Shown here: positions 25,301 to 37,300 of the stretch, piece after piece
Position numbering within the stretch: the stretch's first letter is position 1
How the letters are laid out: each line of letters begins with the position of its first letter
NCBI RefSeq assembly: GCF_964204865.1
Contig: NC_135250.1
Location: 5,084,001-5,148,000 of the forward strand
Direction: 5' to 3'
Source of the DNA: Styela clava
Lineage: Eukaryota > Chordata > Ascidiacea > Stolidobranchia > Styelidae
DNA: 64,000 nucleotides
Program-made: the position numbers and the translations under genes
The notes under the pieces: model-generated
Databases searched by the model: none
What the model was told of the DNA's origin: nothing
What the model saw: the letters and a program-made list of their open reading frames with translations, nothing else

Positions 25301-28300
25301 TATTGTCGTCTACACATTCCCGAGTGCTCCTTTCAGTTCCTTCACCACATGTTACGCTGCAAGTTGAGACCCAAGGTGTCCAATTATATTCTGTTATTAA
25401 GATAAAAAGCAAATTTGGATAACAGGATAATGTAGGATTGCCACAAAACAGGATTGCAAGACAACAAAACTTCGGACATTACTGAAGGAAAAGATTGATG
25501 ATTGATGACGTGCTAACAAATAAAATATAGATCAATAACGAAAAGTAAATCTCGAATATGTAGACAAAAAAAAGGTAATGTCCTAAAAAATGTTCCCATT
25601 AATTAAAATAAAACCTCGAAATTGTGGGTGAAATATAGGATCGTGTAAAGCTCGTATGTACCCTGTAATTAATACTTTTTTCATTTTCAACTACTGAAAA
25701 TCTGATTTGTTTGTTTCATTCCAACTTCAGCTACAACACGTAAAACTCCGACTCTACGGTCATGACTTCAGTCGATATAAACATTATGTTCGATGCAACA
25801 TATTCTCCAAATATTATTTTTTTTCGCAGTTTCATAATTATCATTTCAGTAAGGGCGGAATTAAGTTGAGTATATAAGGTGTGAAAGCTGATTACAATAG
25901 TTACCAATGCAGTTCGATTTGACACATTTTCCAATTTTCTTGGATTTACCAACGCAATTGTCAAGTTTCGATAGATTGTTTTTGTCGTCCACACATTTCC
26001 GAGTGCTCGTTTCGGTTCCTTCACCGCATGTTACGCTGCAAGTTGAGACCCAAGGTGTCCAATTATATTCTGTTATCAAGATATAAAGCATATTTGAATA
26101 AGATAGGATAATGTAGAATTGATTGAAGTAGCAAGACAACATAAATGAGTAAAAATTGTTAAGTTAAAAAAGTTAATAAAATATAGATAAATACAGATAA
26201 TAACGAAAACTAAAATTCAAATATATAGACAAGAAAGTCCAATGGCATAAAAAATGTTCCCATGAATGTAAAATGTCAAAGCAAAGTCACGATCTGACTG
26301 GAATGATTTACAAAACATTATTTTGCATTTTAAATATTGAATAAATTAATATAACCTTACTTACCAATGCACTTTGGCATTACACATGGTTCATACTTCT
26401 TTTCTTGGCCCGGACAGTTGTTTGGAAACGTCGGTGCCTTGTTTGCATCAGCACAATATCGAGTGCTAGTTGCGACTCCTTCGTTACATGTTACACTACA
26501 AGTTGTTTTCCAAGGTGTCCAATGATATTCTGTAAGCAATGAAATACAGTCACCTAACCTGACATGGGCAAACCAAGGCCCGCGGACCAAATCCACCCCG
26601 CTTGGTAATTCAATCCGGCCCACCTGATGCTGCCACAATTAAACTAAAACCAAATTTTGATGTTTTAGCTAAAAAATAGCACAAGAAATTTTGTGACTAA
26701 ATTCAGTTTTGGCATGAGGATTATTGTTTTCTACTTTTGCATTTGTAACACTGTGAATATTGTTCATAAAATGTAAAATGACCGGCCAATCTAAGTGGGC
26801 AAAATTTTTGACTGCTGTTCATCATTTAAATCATTTAATACATTTGACTGTATATCACGAGCCACTAACATTAATTATATTTCGTTGGGGGGGTTGGCCT
26901 AGTTAGATAAGCAACATCATTTTTATGTAAATATTTTCATAAAATGTTCCAATTTATTTCTTTACTTAGATCAATTTATATTTATGTTTATAAATACTGC
27001 TTTTACCCTTCTACTTGCGCCCAGTGTTACTGGAGAAGGTACCTTTATAAATTATAAAATACTTGAAGTTAAAAATATTTCCCTTGTTTATTAAGCTATC
27101 ACGGACACCAAGTCGGTCAAAGTTTAACGTCATTATATCAAATTGCTATGCCTAATTGGTTTCCAGTCTGTTGGTATATTTAAGTAGCATTCACGTACGG
27201 CGTGTCATACTTATATATAGAAAAGTTGCAACAAATAGGGAAATAATCTTGGAAACTTTCAAAACATTGTGATTTGAATATCAGGTTTCATACCAATACA
27301 AGGTGCGTTTCGACACGGAATATTTCGTGTGGAAATTCCGTCACATTCTGTTGCAGGTTTCTCATCTTTGTCTAGACAAGTTCTTGTCTCTGTTCTTTGT
27401 CCTCTACCACATGTCACACTGCATTTATTTCTTTTCCATTTGGACCAATGATAACGAAATCCTGATAAAATAATTACAGAAAAAATAAACCTTTCAGTAT
27501 TAAACACCATAGACATGCTAAAATTTCGAGCGGTGCACCAAGGAAGTGTATTTTGACCTCCACTGTTTTCAATAGTGTTATAGCTACGATTTAAAACTTG
27601 TACGTGTTTATCAGATCTTATCATAATGACTACATATACTTACAACTCCCAACGCTTTTTTCAACCAGGTGGATATTTTTTTTATCTCAAACTAATACTT
27701 CGATTAATTTCATATTAGTCGACAGTAGACTGTTGCTTCCAATTTCACAAATTTCTTTTGAGTCTTGTGAAGTTTTATGTGATGATGTCATCAAAATTAT
27801 CAAATACCGCACCGTGTGGCGACTGGCGATTAAATTTCAGCAAAGTCCGACATTTTGGTACTCCCGAAGTATGTGAACCAAGATGGCGGACACCGGAACG
27901 TAGTATGTGTAACAAGTTAGGGTTAGGCATCATCCAATTTTTCTTATTTTAGTTTTATTACGAGTTCCCGGACTAGCCAAGTGACTCCCGTAGTTTTTGT
28001 ACCTGAAATTATTGCCTAACCCTAACCTGGTACACATACTACGTTCCGGTGTCCGCCATTTTGGTTCACAATTCACATACTTCGGGAGTACCAACATTTT
28101 AAATAAGGAGCGATTTTTTGTCAGTCGAAAACCACCTTTATAGTTACCTTCTATTGTTCTTCCAATCCATGTGACAAAATCGCTGACTCTTGTGTAAATA
28201 CCCGGTTTATTTTTCTTCCCACACTCAGCTGGACCACTGCTTGTTATTCCATGCACAATGTATTCCCCGTTTTCCTTGCACACAAGTGGTCCGCCGCTGT

Positions 28301-31300
28301 CACCCCCGCATGTATCTTTCTTCCCTTCAAGATGGCTGTGTAAGATGAATCGGTACGTTTATACAGGATGTCCATATAGACCAGCAATGGGCACGGTTTT
28401 TGGACTGGGGGCCACAAATTTTGCCCACCTTAGACTAGTGGGCCATGTACGAATGACGTAAAAAGTTACATTTTACGAAAAATATTTATAGTAGTACAAA
28501 AGCCTAAGTAAAAACCAATGAGCCTCATTACAAAACTAAATTTAATTGCAAAATCAACAAATTCCTTGAGTTATTTCATAGCTTAATAACATCAGAATTT
28601 GGTTGTGGCAGCTTATAGTTTGCCCATGTCTATAAAGGCCCTTTACAATTTCAATTTTGTTACCAAGTCAGGTTTTAAAAAATCCTAACCAGGTTTGTCA
28701 TTTTTTAATCAGTAATTGTTTAAGTATTTTCACTTCAATTAATAAATCTGTGAGGGCGAAAACAATTTATGGTATCGATAAATTCCCTTTGCAATTTCAA
28801 ACAATTTTAGGACTTTGTGGACACCCTATATTTATCAGTGTTACAATACAATTTTATTATAGTATTTCATCTATATCACAGTATGGCATATTGAAGTTAA
28901 TTTAACACTCAATTATAGTACGTTCAATGATTCAATATATTTTGTGATGTAGGTCTTCATTAGTAATTGAGCTGTCTCAACAGTAAGTGCAAGCAGTTAC
29001 CCAGCACAAAAATGACTTTTCGTGTATGAACCATCCACTCCAGGAGTGTGATGCATCTTTCTGCAATCTTCATCTGTGAATATATTCACGTCCACTTCTT
29101 GCAACTTATCTGGTATTGATTCTGTAAGTATAAAATAATCAATTTTCCTTTTTATTAATATATACCGGTAGGTAAAAAGAAAAGGGGTGCAATTCTGGGG
29201 ATGTAATGAACTGGCCGCCGAGAGCTATGACAGAATTGAAAGGGTAACAGCGTTCAAAACGTTCCGACACGAGATCACTTCACAAAAAAAAATTGAAGGA
29301 TTAACCTCGACCTTTTACTGACAGAAAAAAGATGGCGCGATTCGAAATTTTCATCTGGATTGTTTCGAATAATTTACTATTCGATTCGAAATGTCCAGCC
29401 CTACTCGTCGGCTATTACTTGCAACTTCATTAATGACTGAATTCCTAGTGATCTTTTCTATTGAATGATGCTTTCCCACCTAGAGAATATTTACCTTTAC
29501 TCCCTGTTGAGTTCGTTGCACCCCAGCCAGTAACAACACACGACGTTCCTTCCGTAACTGCTACATTGGCCTTGGGAAGTTTTGCTGGTTTGATATATCG
29601 TTTCAGGACCACGGGAGAAGGGAGTTTGACTAAGGATATGTCGTTAACATATATTCTGTTGTCGAAGTCTGAAACAAAAATGTTTTTTATTGAAAGAAAC
29701 ATTGTGGATAAGATATATTTTCTAATCTTTGACGCTGTAGACTGGCTCAAAACTGAATGTTTTTGCAGGCGGACATTTAAAAACACTCGTTGATTGAACT
29801 GTTTTGAGGATCGACAACATTTTTTGCACTTCGGAACAAGTTGAAGTTTTTTTGCCGGCCAGACTTAAAAAATTTGCAAGACCGGGCTGTTTAGGATAGA
29901 TTATCAAAGCCATAACTTTTGAGTTATAAAATATTGAATACCTCCATAATTATTATACTGTTCCATACATAATAATTATAAATTACGTTCTTAAGTTACG
30001 GATCTCAAGTTACGCAATCAAGGTAAATTAAAACGTTCGATAAATATCAGAAAAGGGATAGAAATTATCAACACCACAAATCCACTCTCAAATCTCACTT
30101 TCGTGTGTATGGACAATATCTGCCTCTGAATACTTGACGACTCCTCGTCCGATCCCCGCCCTGCTTGTTGTTCCCAACATGATGCTTTCAATGTTCCATT
30201 CATTTCTGTTAAAAGTATTGTTTAAATAATTCGCTTTCACAGAATAGCCTGGAAGCTACAAAGTCAAATTTACGATCTCACACGTGAGAAGAAACGAAAA
30301 AAAAAGAACTTGTTCCAGAACCAATTCAGGTAATGAGAAACCTGGTCGACGCGATGACCAATCACAGTGGATCCCAACTTTTCATGGCTCGTGGACCCCT
30401 TTCGGAGGATTTAAGCACTCATGGCTCTCCTATGTATCATTCCAGTGGAATTTAGAGTGTTATCATGATTACTAGATTCCAAATCCCATTATGATCAAAC
30501 AATCCATACTCAACTAAATGAAAACACCATGTGAAACAACCTTGTTAAGCAATGAAAGTGGGAAGAACATGGAGTTTTCTTGTAAAGAGAAATGTGAAAT
30601 CAATTCTCACCTAGCATTGTGGCCCCCCGTGCCCCCTTTGAAGGGCCACAAGCCCCCGATTGGGAACCTATGACTAAAGTGTTAGGTTTATCTATGTGGG
30701 TGACTGGGTGTCGTATATTACATACCTCAGGTTCAATTACCATTCCCCCACCTCGACTAGGTGTTAAGTAAAGATTTCACTTCTTCAAAAATATTGTAGC
30801 TTTTTACATAATATCAGTGCCTGACTGCAGGGCGAAACACGTGATTAAGAGTCGTACAAAAAAAACGCCAACCTAAACTTGATTCTCTATACTAAGAGTT
30901 CTTATATTCAGAAAAAACTGATATAGGGCGGATGGTGGTTGCAGTTTGAAACTGTTTATATACCTGAAATGTTATCACGATTCTAAAAATTGTATACTTA
31001 TATATTATTTCATAATGATTTTGTAGTTTAGGTAATTTCAGACACATCGATTTATTTCGTGTGTCAACTCAGTCCAATAGACACTGTTATGCTAAATATA
31101 TTAGAGCGAAGACAAATGATCGAAGTTGGGAACCGTGGCACAAGAAACAAAGTACAATATTTGAATCATACTACAAGCAGGGGCGGACACTTTCCATAAT
31201 TTTGGGAGGGGCGAACTTGGATCGCCTACCGAAAAACACCGTGCCGTGTATTGTCACGTAACAATAACCTGTCGATGTCATTCTCTAATTATTAGAATGT

Positions 31301-34300
31301 CATTTTGCTATTCATATATCGAATACCTGGGCTGCTTTGCTTGGACACGGAACTTGCGCGTCACTGAACCGATTTCTTGAACGTAAGCGCACGGATCTTG
31401 TTAACAAACAGAACGACAAATTTGAGGAGTCATATTGGATTATTTGTATCAATTCCTAGTTCTGCATAAAGCGCACTAACGCCGTTTCGTAAAATTAGAA
31501 ATGCAAAACAAGGTAACAAGCTATTGTGCAAATTTTTTCCCAAATTTTACCAAGGAATTATCATTTGATGATTTGACTAGTAGAATTTCCATTATTGCCG
31601 ATTTATCAAATCATCATTTGAACTCGAAATAACATTCAGGATTCACGCAATGACTTTGCAGGGTTTTTATTCATAATTTAATACGAAAATAAACAGGCAC
31701 GAGTTCAGGCGCGCAGCCAGGATTTACTGAAAAAAAAAGAGGGGGGGGGGGTCAAAGTCGGAAATTCCCATAGCCGTCTGTAACAGTCACCGCGATTACG
31801 CGCTCGTTAAAAGAGTCGCCTTTTTAAGCGTGTAATGATTTTTCTGTCGCGTAAAATATTCAATCCATGTCAGCTACGAGATTCTAAAATGTCCTTATTT
31901 ATTAATTTAATTGTGTGCAACGTAACTCGCGGTTGCGACTTCTTACGACGTCAAAATAAAAATATTCGTGAACAATTTGTGGACATAAGCATATGAAATA
32001 AGCTGATATCGTTATCGCCGTTACAAAAATCTCGATATCTGATATGAAATCCCGTATAGTACAATTTTACTTTATACAATGAAAATAATTATAAAGTATA
32101 CAAGTAAATCAAAAATACAAATTCACCGCCTCGAAATCCCCGCCGAACAGTGCGATTACGCCACTTGTTAAAAGAGCCGACTTTTCAACGAAAAATGATT
32201 TTTCACTTGTTCAAAGTAATCAATCAAAGACCGATACGGGCATATTTAAAATGTCTTGATTTATTAATTTAATTGTCTCCAATTTAAATTGCGGTTGCGT
32301 CGACAAAACAAGAGCCACTCTAAAATACTACGGCAATCCGCGGACATAAAAATGTGTGGTAAACTGCCCGTTTATATATTGTTTTAATCCGTATTTTTGC
32401 TATTTTGCGAATTCGATAAATTTGAGATGTACTTGTAACACTGACTCCGCTCAATCGCAATGTTGCCACTCGAATTATTTTCAAAAATAAAACCTTTCGA
32501 AAAATATGTATATTTTCTGTCAATTCTCACGGAATAAAATTTATTTCAGTACAATAAAAATTAATCGAATATACTTTAATTATCTTATATATCATCACAA
32601 ACCGGGAAAAAGTCGCGTACTCAACCTTGTTTAAAGTCAACACGAAAATTTTCGACGTCAATTTAAAAGTAATGGATAAAAAGGCAAATCCCGCCCACAA
32701 TTAACCGTGTTTCGATTTTAGTAATAAAATGTATTTGAAGGCCAACCAACTATAATGTGTGCCGTAGGAACACGAAACTTTGTGCGATTTTCGATGCCTA
32801 GAAAAGCGTTTTTAGACTGTCGCGTGCCTCAACAAAACGTATATTATTTACGGTTTTATTTTTAGTATTTTATATTGCCGCTTTTCAATCAAAAAATATA
32901 GATCTCGGATTTTACTCCTTCATTTTTCCTTAGAATCTCACCGCCGATGAACTTCTAAGAATTCTTGCCGGGTTAATAATTCCGTGCTAGTACAAAAAAA
33001 ATAATCAGCATAGTCATCGTGTCACAAATTTGTGGAAAATTTGTGATTTAATGAGAATAAACGCCAACGTAACAGGTCACAATGATGAAAACAATCGGCG
33101 ATTTTAGCAAAAGGCAATTGAACGCGTTATTGGCGACTTTTTCAGTTTTTAAAAAAATTCGAAAGTGGGGTGTAATTTTTTCAGATAGTTTCTGTGGTCT
33201 GAAAAGTCGAATAAGCGTTTTGACATAGTAATTGCTTTGATATTTGCCCGCAAATTAAGCTGGGCCTTGCACGAAATCCATAACGTGAAAAGATACGTCC
33301 ATTGGTGAAAGATTTATGTTTTAGCGATAATGATTAATTGTTGTAATGAAATACAGTTTGCCTCTTTCACTTCTCTCGCAAGTGCCAATAATAACACTAT
33401 TGAAAAATTTTGACAATGAGAAAACCATATCAAATTGTAATTAGTTGTGCAAAACCGTGGCGCGTGATCGGCCGTGCGTTTGAAGACGTAGTATTACCCG
33501 TGCGGGTGCGCATGTTTCACGAAAATGTAAGGTGCTCCGAAGGCGCTCTGGTCTACATTATTGTAAGAAAACAGTTATAATATCGGTAACTATTAACCGT
33601 TTAATCGCCCCCCCCCCCCCCCCCCCCCCCCCCCAAGTGTCAAAACATAAATCCCACAAATTCAATTAAAACTTGTGTGATATATCGGAACCCGAAAGTT
33701 TTTGAAAAACTTTCAAAAAAAGTAATGGCCTTCTGGCAAATTTTACCATTATCAAGTGCTGAAAGGTGAGACCAATTTGTCCAATTGCTGCAGAAGTATA
33801 CATTCCGTGAAGTATTTTGGGTCGAAATAAATGTTTTCATTATTCAGCAAAAAGATTGGTACTCCCGTAGTGTGTGTACCAGGTTAGGGTTAAGCCATAA
33901 TTTTATTCAGATTTTCATTATTTTAGTTCTATTACTAGTTCGGGGACTGTCTGTGTTAGCCAAGTAAATATATATACCTCCTGCCCATAGGTTTCAGTCC
34001 CTTTACACAACTTGATGTAAAGGAGGCGAACAAATTTAGCTACTTTCATATTGATACACACACTTCTGGAATGCAAAAAGTTCCCACTTCGTTTTGAATA
34101 AAACTCACCCAAAGGGATCCAAAAAGCAATGTGCTGCCGAGAGTATCCAAGAGCTTGATATTAAAGTCCCACCACATTGTTGCCACTGACCATCAAGGTT
34201 AGTGATGATAAGAACTTGCCAAGGCCATTTCGCTGGTTCTGACGCAAACCCACCGACAACACAATGGCGATCATTACAGGATTTTACTTCAACTGCATCG

Positions 34301-37300
34301 TTGCCACATTCTTTATTTTCAAGTGGCTGTCTATCCTTTGAGCTTGAACATTGTCTAACTCTCATCTGCATGCCCGAACCACATACTGTAGAACACAAAT
34401 TCCATGGACTCCAAGGTTGCCATGTGGAACCTGTGAGTATGAGATTCTGAATGATAATTTTCAGAACAATAGAGTAATTAATGCTCAACATATATGCCAC
34501 ACATCAATAACGGGACAGTCTGAGAGCAACGAGTTTGCCGAAAAGATTTACGGAAAATAGCAATAGAGCATAAAATCCATACAGGACTTCAATAAACTGG
34601 TGTAAGTGCTGAAGTGAGAAACTCATTTATACTAAGGCTACAAAAGTTCATTGTCCAACCTTGCTCATCATTTCCAATCTCCTTGCATGGTTTTCCACAT
34701 TCTCGTTGTTCTCTTTCTGGTTCTTGGCATTTATTATTGAGACAAAGTCGTATTCTCATTTGTTGTCCTCTTCCACAGGATACCGTACAGGCTGACCAGT
34801 CGCTCCATGGCAACCAAGGTTTTTTCGTTACTGTAAGATAAAAAAGAAATGCTCATATATATAAATGAAAATGAAAGTCCTAGGAGTAGCGGTATGCTGG
34901 TATGACTAATCACAGTCACAGAGTAACAAGGGCCTACGACTAAAATCAGTTATCAGTCATTCAAAACCACTAAATCGAAATTGCAAAGCCCAAGGCTGCG
35001 CGGTACCGTAGCAGTGGAAACTGGCGAGGACAGGAAATGATTTTCATCGTGTCCGGAAAGTTCACCGCATATGAAAATTCGCGGCATGAAAAATCGCCGC
35101 AAGGGCATTTTGCTTTAAAACAACTATTTGTGATAAAAACAGTTAGGTTTTTAGGGTTAGGGTTGTGATGTCACTCGTTTGTAATATTTATATTATAGGG
35201 CCTTATATATTATAAAAGAACGAGCTTTGAGAACTTGCTTTTAGGGCAGCACGGTCCGCTGAATGCACCAGCTTTAAATATCGAATTTTTCTCAAATAAA
35301 AAGGTACTTCAAAAACCCAACTGTTTTTATCACAAATACTTGTTTTACAGCAAAATGCTCTTGAAGCGATTTTCACGTGGCGACCCTCACTATGCAATGA
35401 AATTTCCTGCGGCGAGATTTCTTACGCAAATTTTCCTAGAACCGATTTTAACATTAATTCGGGTAGAGGAAACCCTATAAAACGGCTTACCCATATGTTA
35501 GACGTTAGGCGTAGGCTACCAATAAACTACCAAGGCCTTTCGTCAGGTTAATACCGGTAGTCTATACGGCTCGGCGGTGTGGCGCATCGTGCTAAGCGCT
35601 AGGAATACGCTGGCCACCGCATCTCTGATTACCGTTCGTGGATTCGCAGATTCGAATCCCATGCAGGGATGATCATGTGCGAGATGATTGCTGGACTCCT
35701 CGCCGCCGTAGGGGAGTTCACTTAACTTCTTGTCGGTTACGGCTTCCTCTACCAGGATAGGATAGGATAGGATTCACATATTTATCCCGGGGGAGAGGAA
35801 AGCCGATATGACGGCTTATCCATATGGCGAACCACGGCCTCTCGTCCGGTTACCATTCCAAGTCGGGTATGGGATTAGCTATTTTGTTTGTTTTCGGAAG
35901 CATGGACTTGGTGGTGGAGGAAGCCGTAACCGACCAGCGGTTACGTGAACCACCCAACGACGGCGAGGAGTCCAGCAATCCTCTCGCACATAACCATCCC
36001 TGCCTGGGATTCGAACCTGCGAACCCACGCAGAGTAATTAGAGGTGCGGTGGCGAGCGTATTCCTAACGCTTAGCCCGTTGAGCCACACCGCCGCGCCAC
36101 CAAGCTTCTTGCTTCCGAAAACAAATAACTGGCTGACTAATCCCATACCCGACCTGGACTGGTAACCAGACGAGAGGCCGTGGTTCGCCATATGATTAAG
36201 CCGTCTTATCGGCTTTCCTCGCCCCCGTGATAAAAAAGTAAATCCTACCCCATCCTATCCTATATCGGGTATGAGATTAGTTACTCAGCTACTGGCGAAC
36301 TAGTATTACGTGTGTGTCACGTGTTCGTAACATTCATAGAGATTTGACATGGATTGATCCGTTAGTTGCGGAGGAAACACTAAAAGAACGTTTTTAGAGC
36401 TCTGAGAACTTGCTTTTAAGGCACCAGGGTCCTCTGAATGCAGTAGGCCAACTGCACCTCGTTTTTTTTTTTCTAGAGTGGCAGCAGCGATGTGAAAGTC
36501 ACATTACGAATGTCAAATTAGCGCTGTAGAAATACGGTCAGTGTGTATCAAATTCAGGTTGGCGAACTAGAGTTAGTGAGGCAAATTACGGTTCTCCCAT
36601 TTCAGAATTTTCAATTATATTTAATCAGGCGGATTTTATGTTGTATTTTGTCAAATTGTGCATGTGAGAGAGAAAGAGGGAACTGGGGTTAATTGGGAAT
36701 CTTACTTGTTCGCTGGCCCTTGTCCTTTTCTTGTGGACAGGGTTTTCCGCACTCCTGTTCTTGTCGCTCTGGTTGCTGACACGTGTTACCGGTGCAAATT
36801 CGGACTCTCATTTGTTTTCCTTTGCCACACGAAACGGAACAAACCGACCAATCGCTCCACGGTCTCCAATTGACTTTTACGGCTATGAAAATATTTCAGG
36901 ACTGGAAATTAATTAAAACTAGAAATTAAGTCGGACACGTGGGACACGACATATTGGAGACACCCTCAATTAATCAGATGTTGAGTGAATTTAATAACTT
37001 ACCTCAAAAAATTGCCCTTTCAATGAAAGAGCCGAGCTTCTTGCTGTCTTACTATGGGAGTACCCAATTTAACGCTAAAATAACCGCGGTAAAACGTAAC
37101 TATCTTTTGACACCAAATTTATCTAATTTCGTCATATATATTCTCCGTTGGAGCGTGTAAATGGATTTCGACATACCAATGCCCTTATCAGTATAGGCCA
37201 GTGGTTTTTCACCCGGGTTTCGCCCGTACAGTCCAGAGGTTCCTTAAGTTTCCATTCATAAGCGAGAGGCCGTGGTTCGCCATATGATTAAGCCGTCTTA

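Noticed and set aside
35905-36105. tRNA gene (A and B boxes present)
   Set aside because: Boxes belong to the SINE head; no complete cloverleaf could be drawn, and the body and tail are SINE.
35824-36191. 113-residue open frames on both strands with near-identical protein
   Set aside because: They are mirror readings of the inverted SINE pair, not genes.
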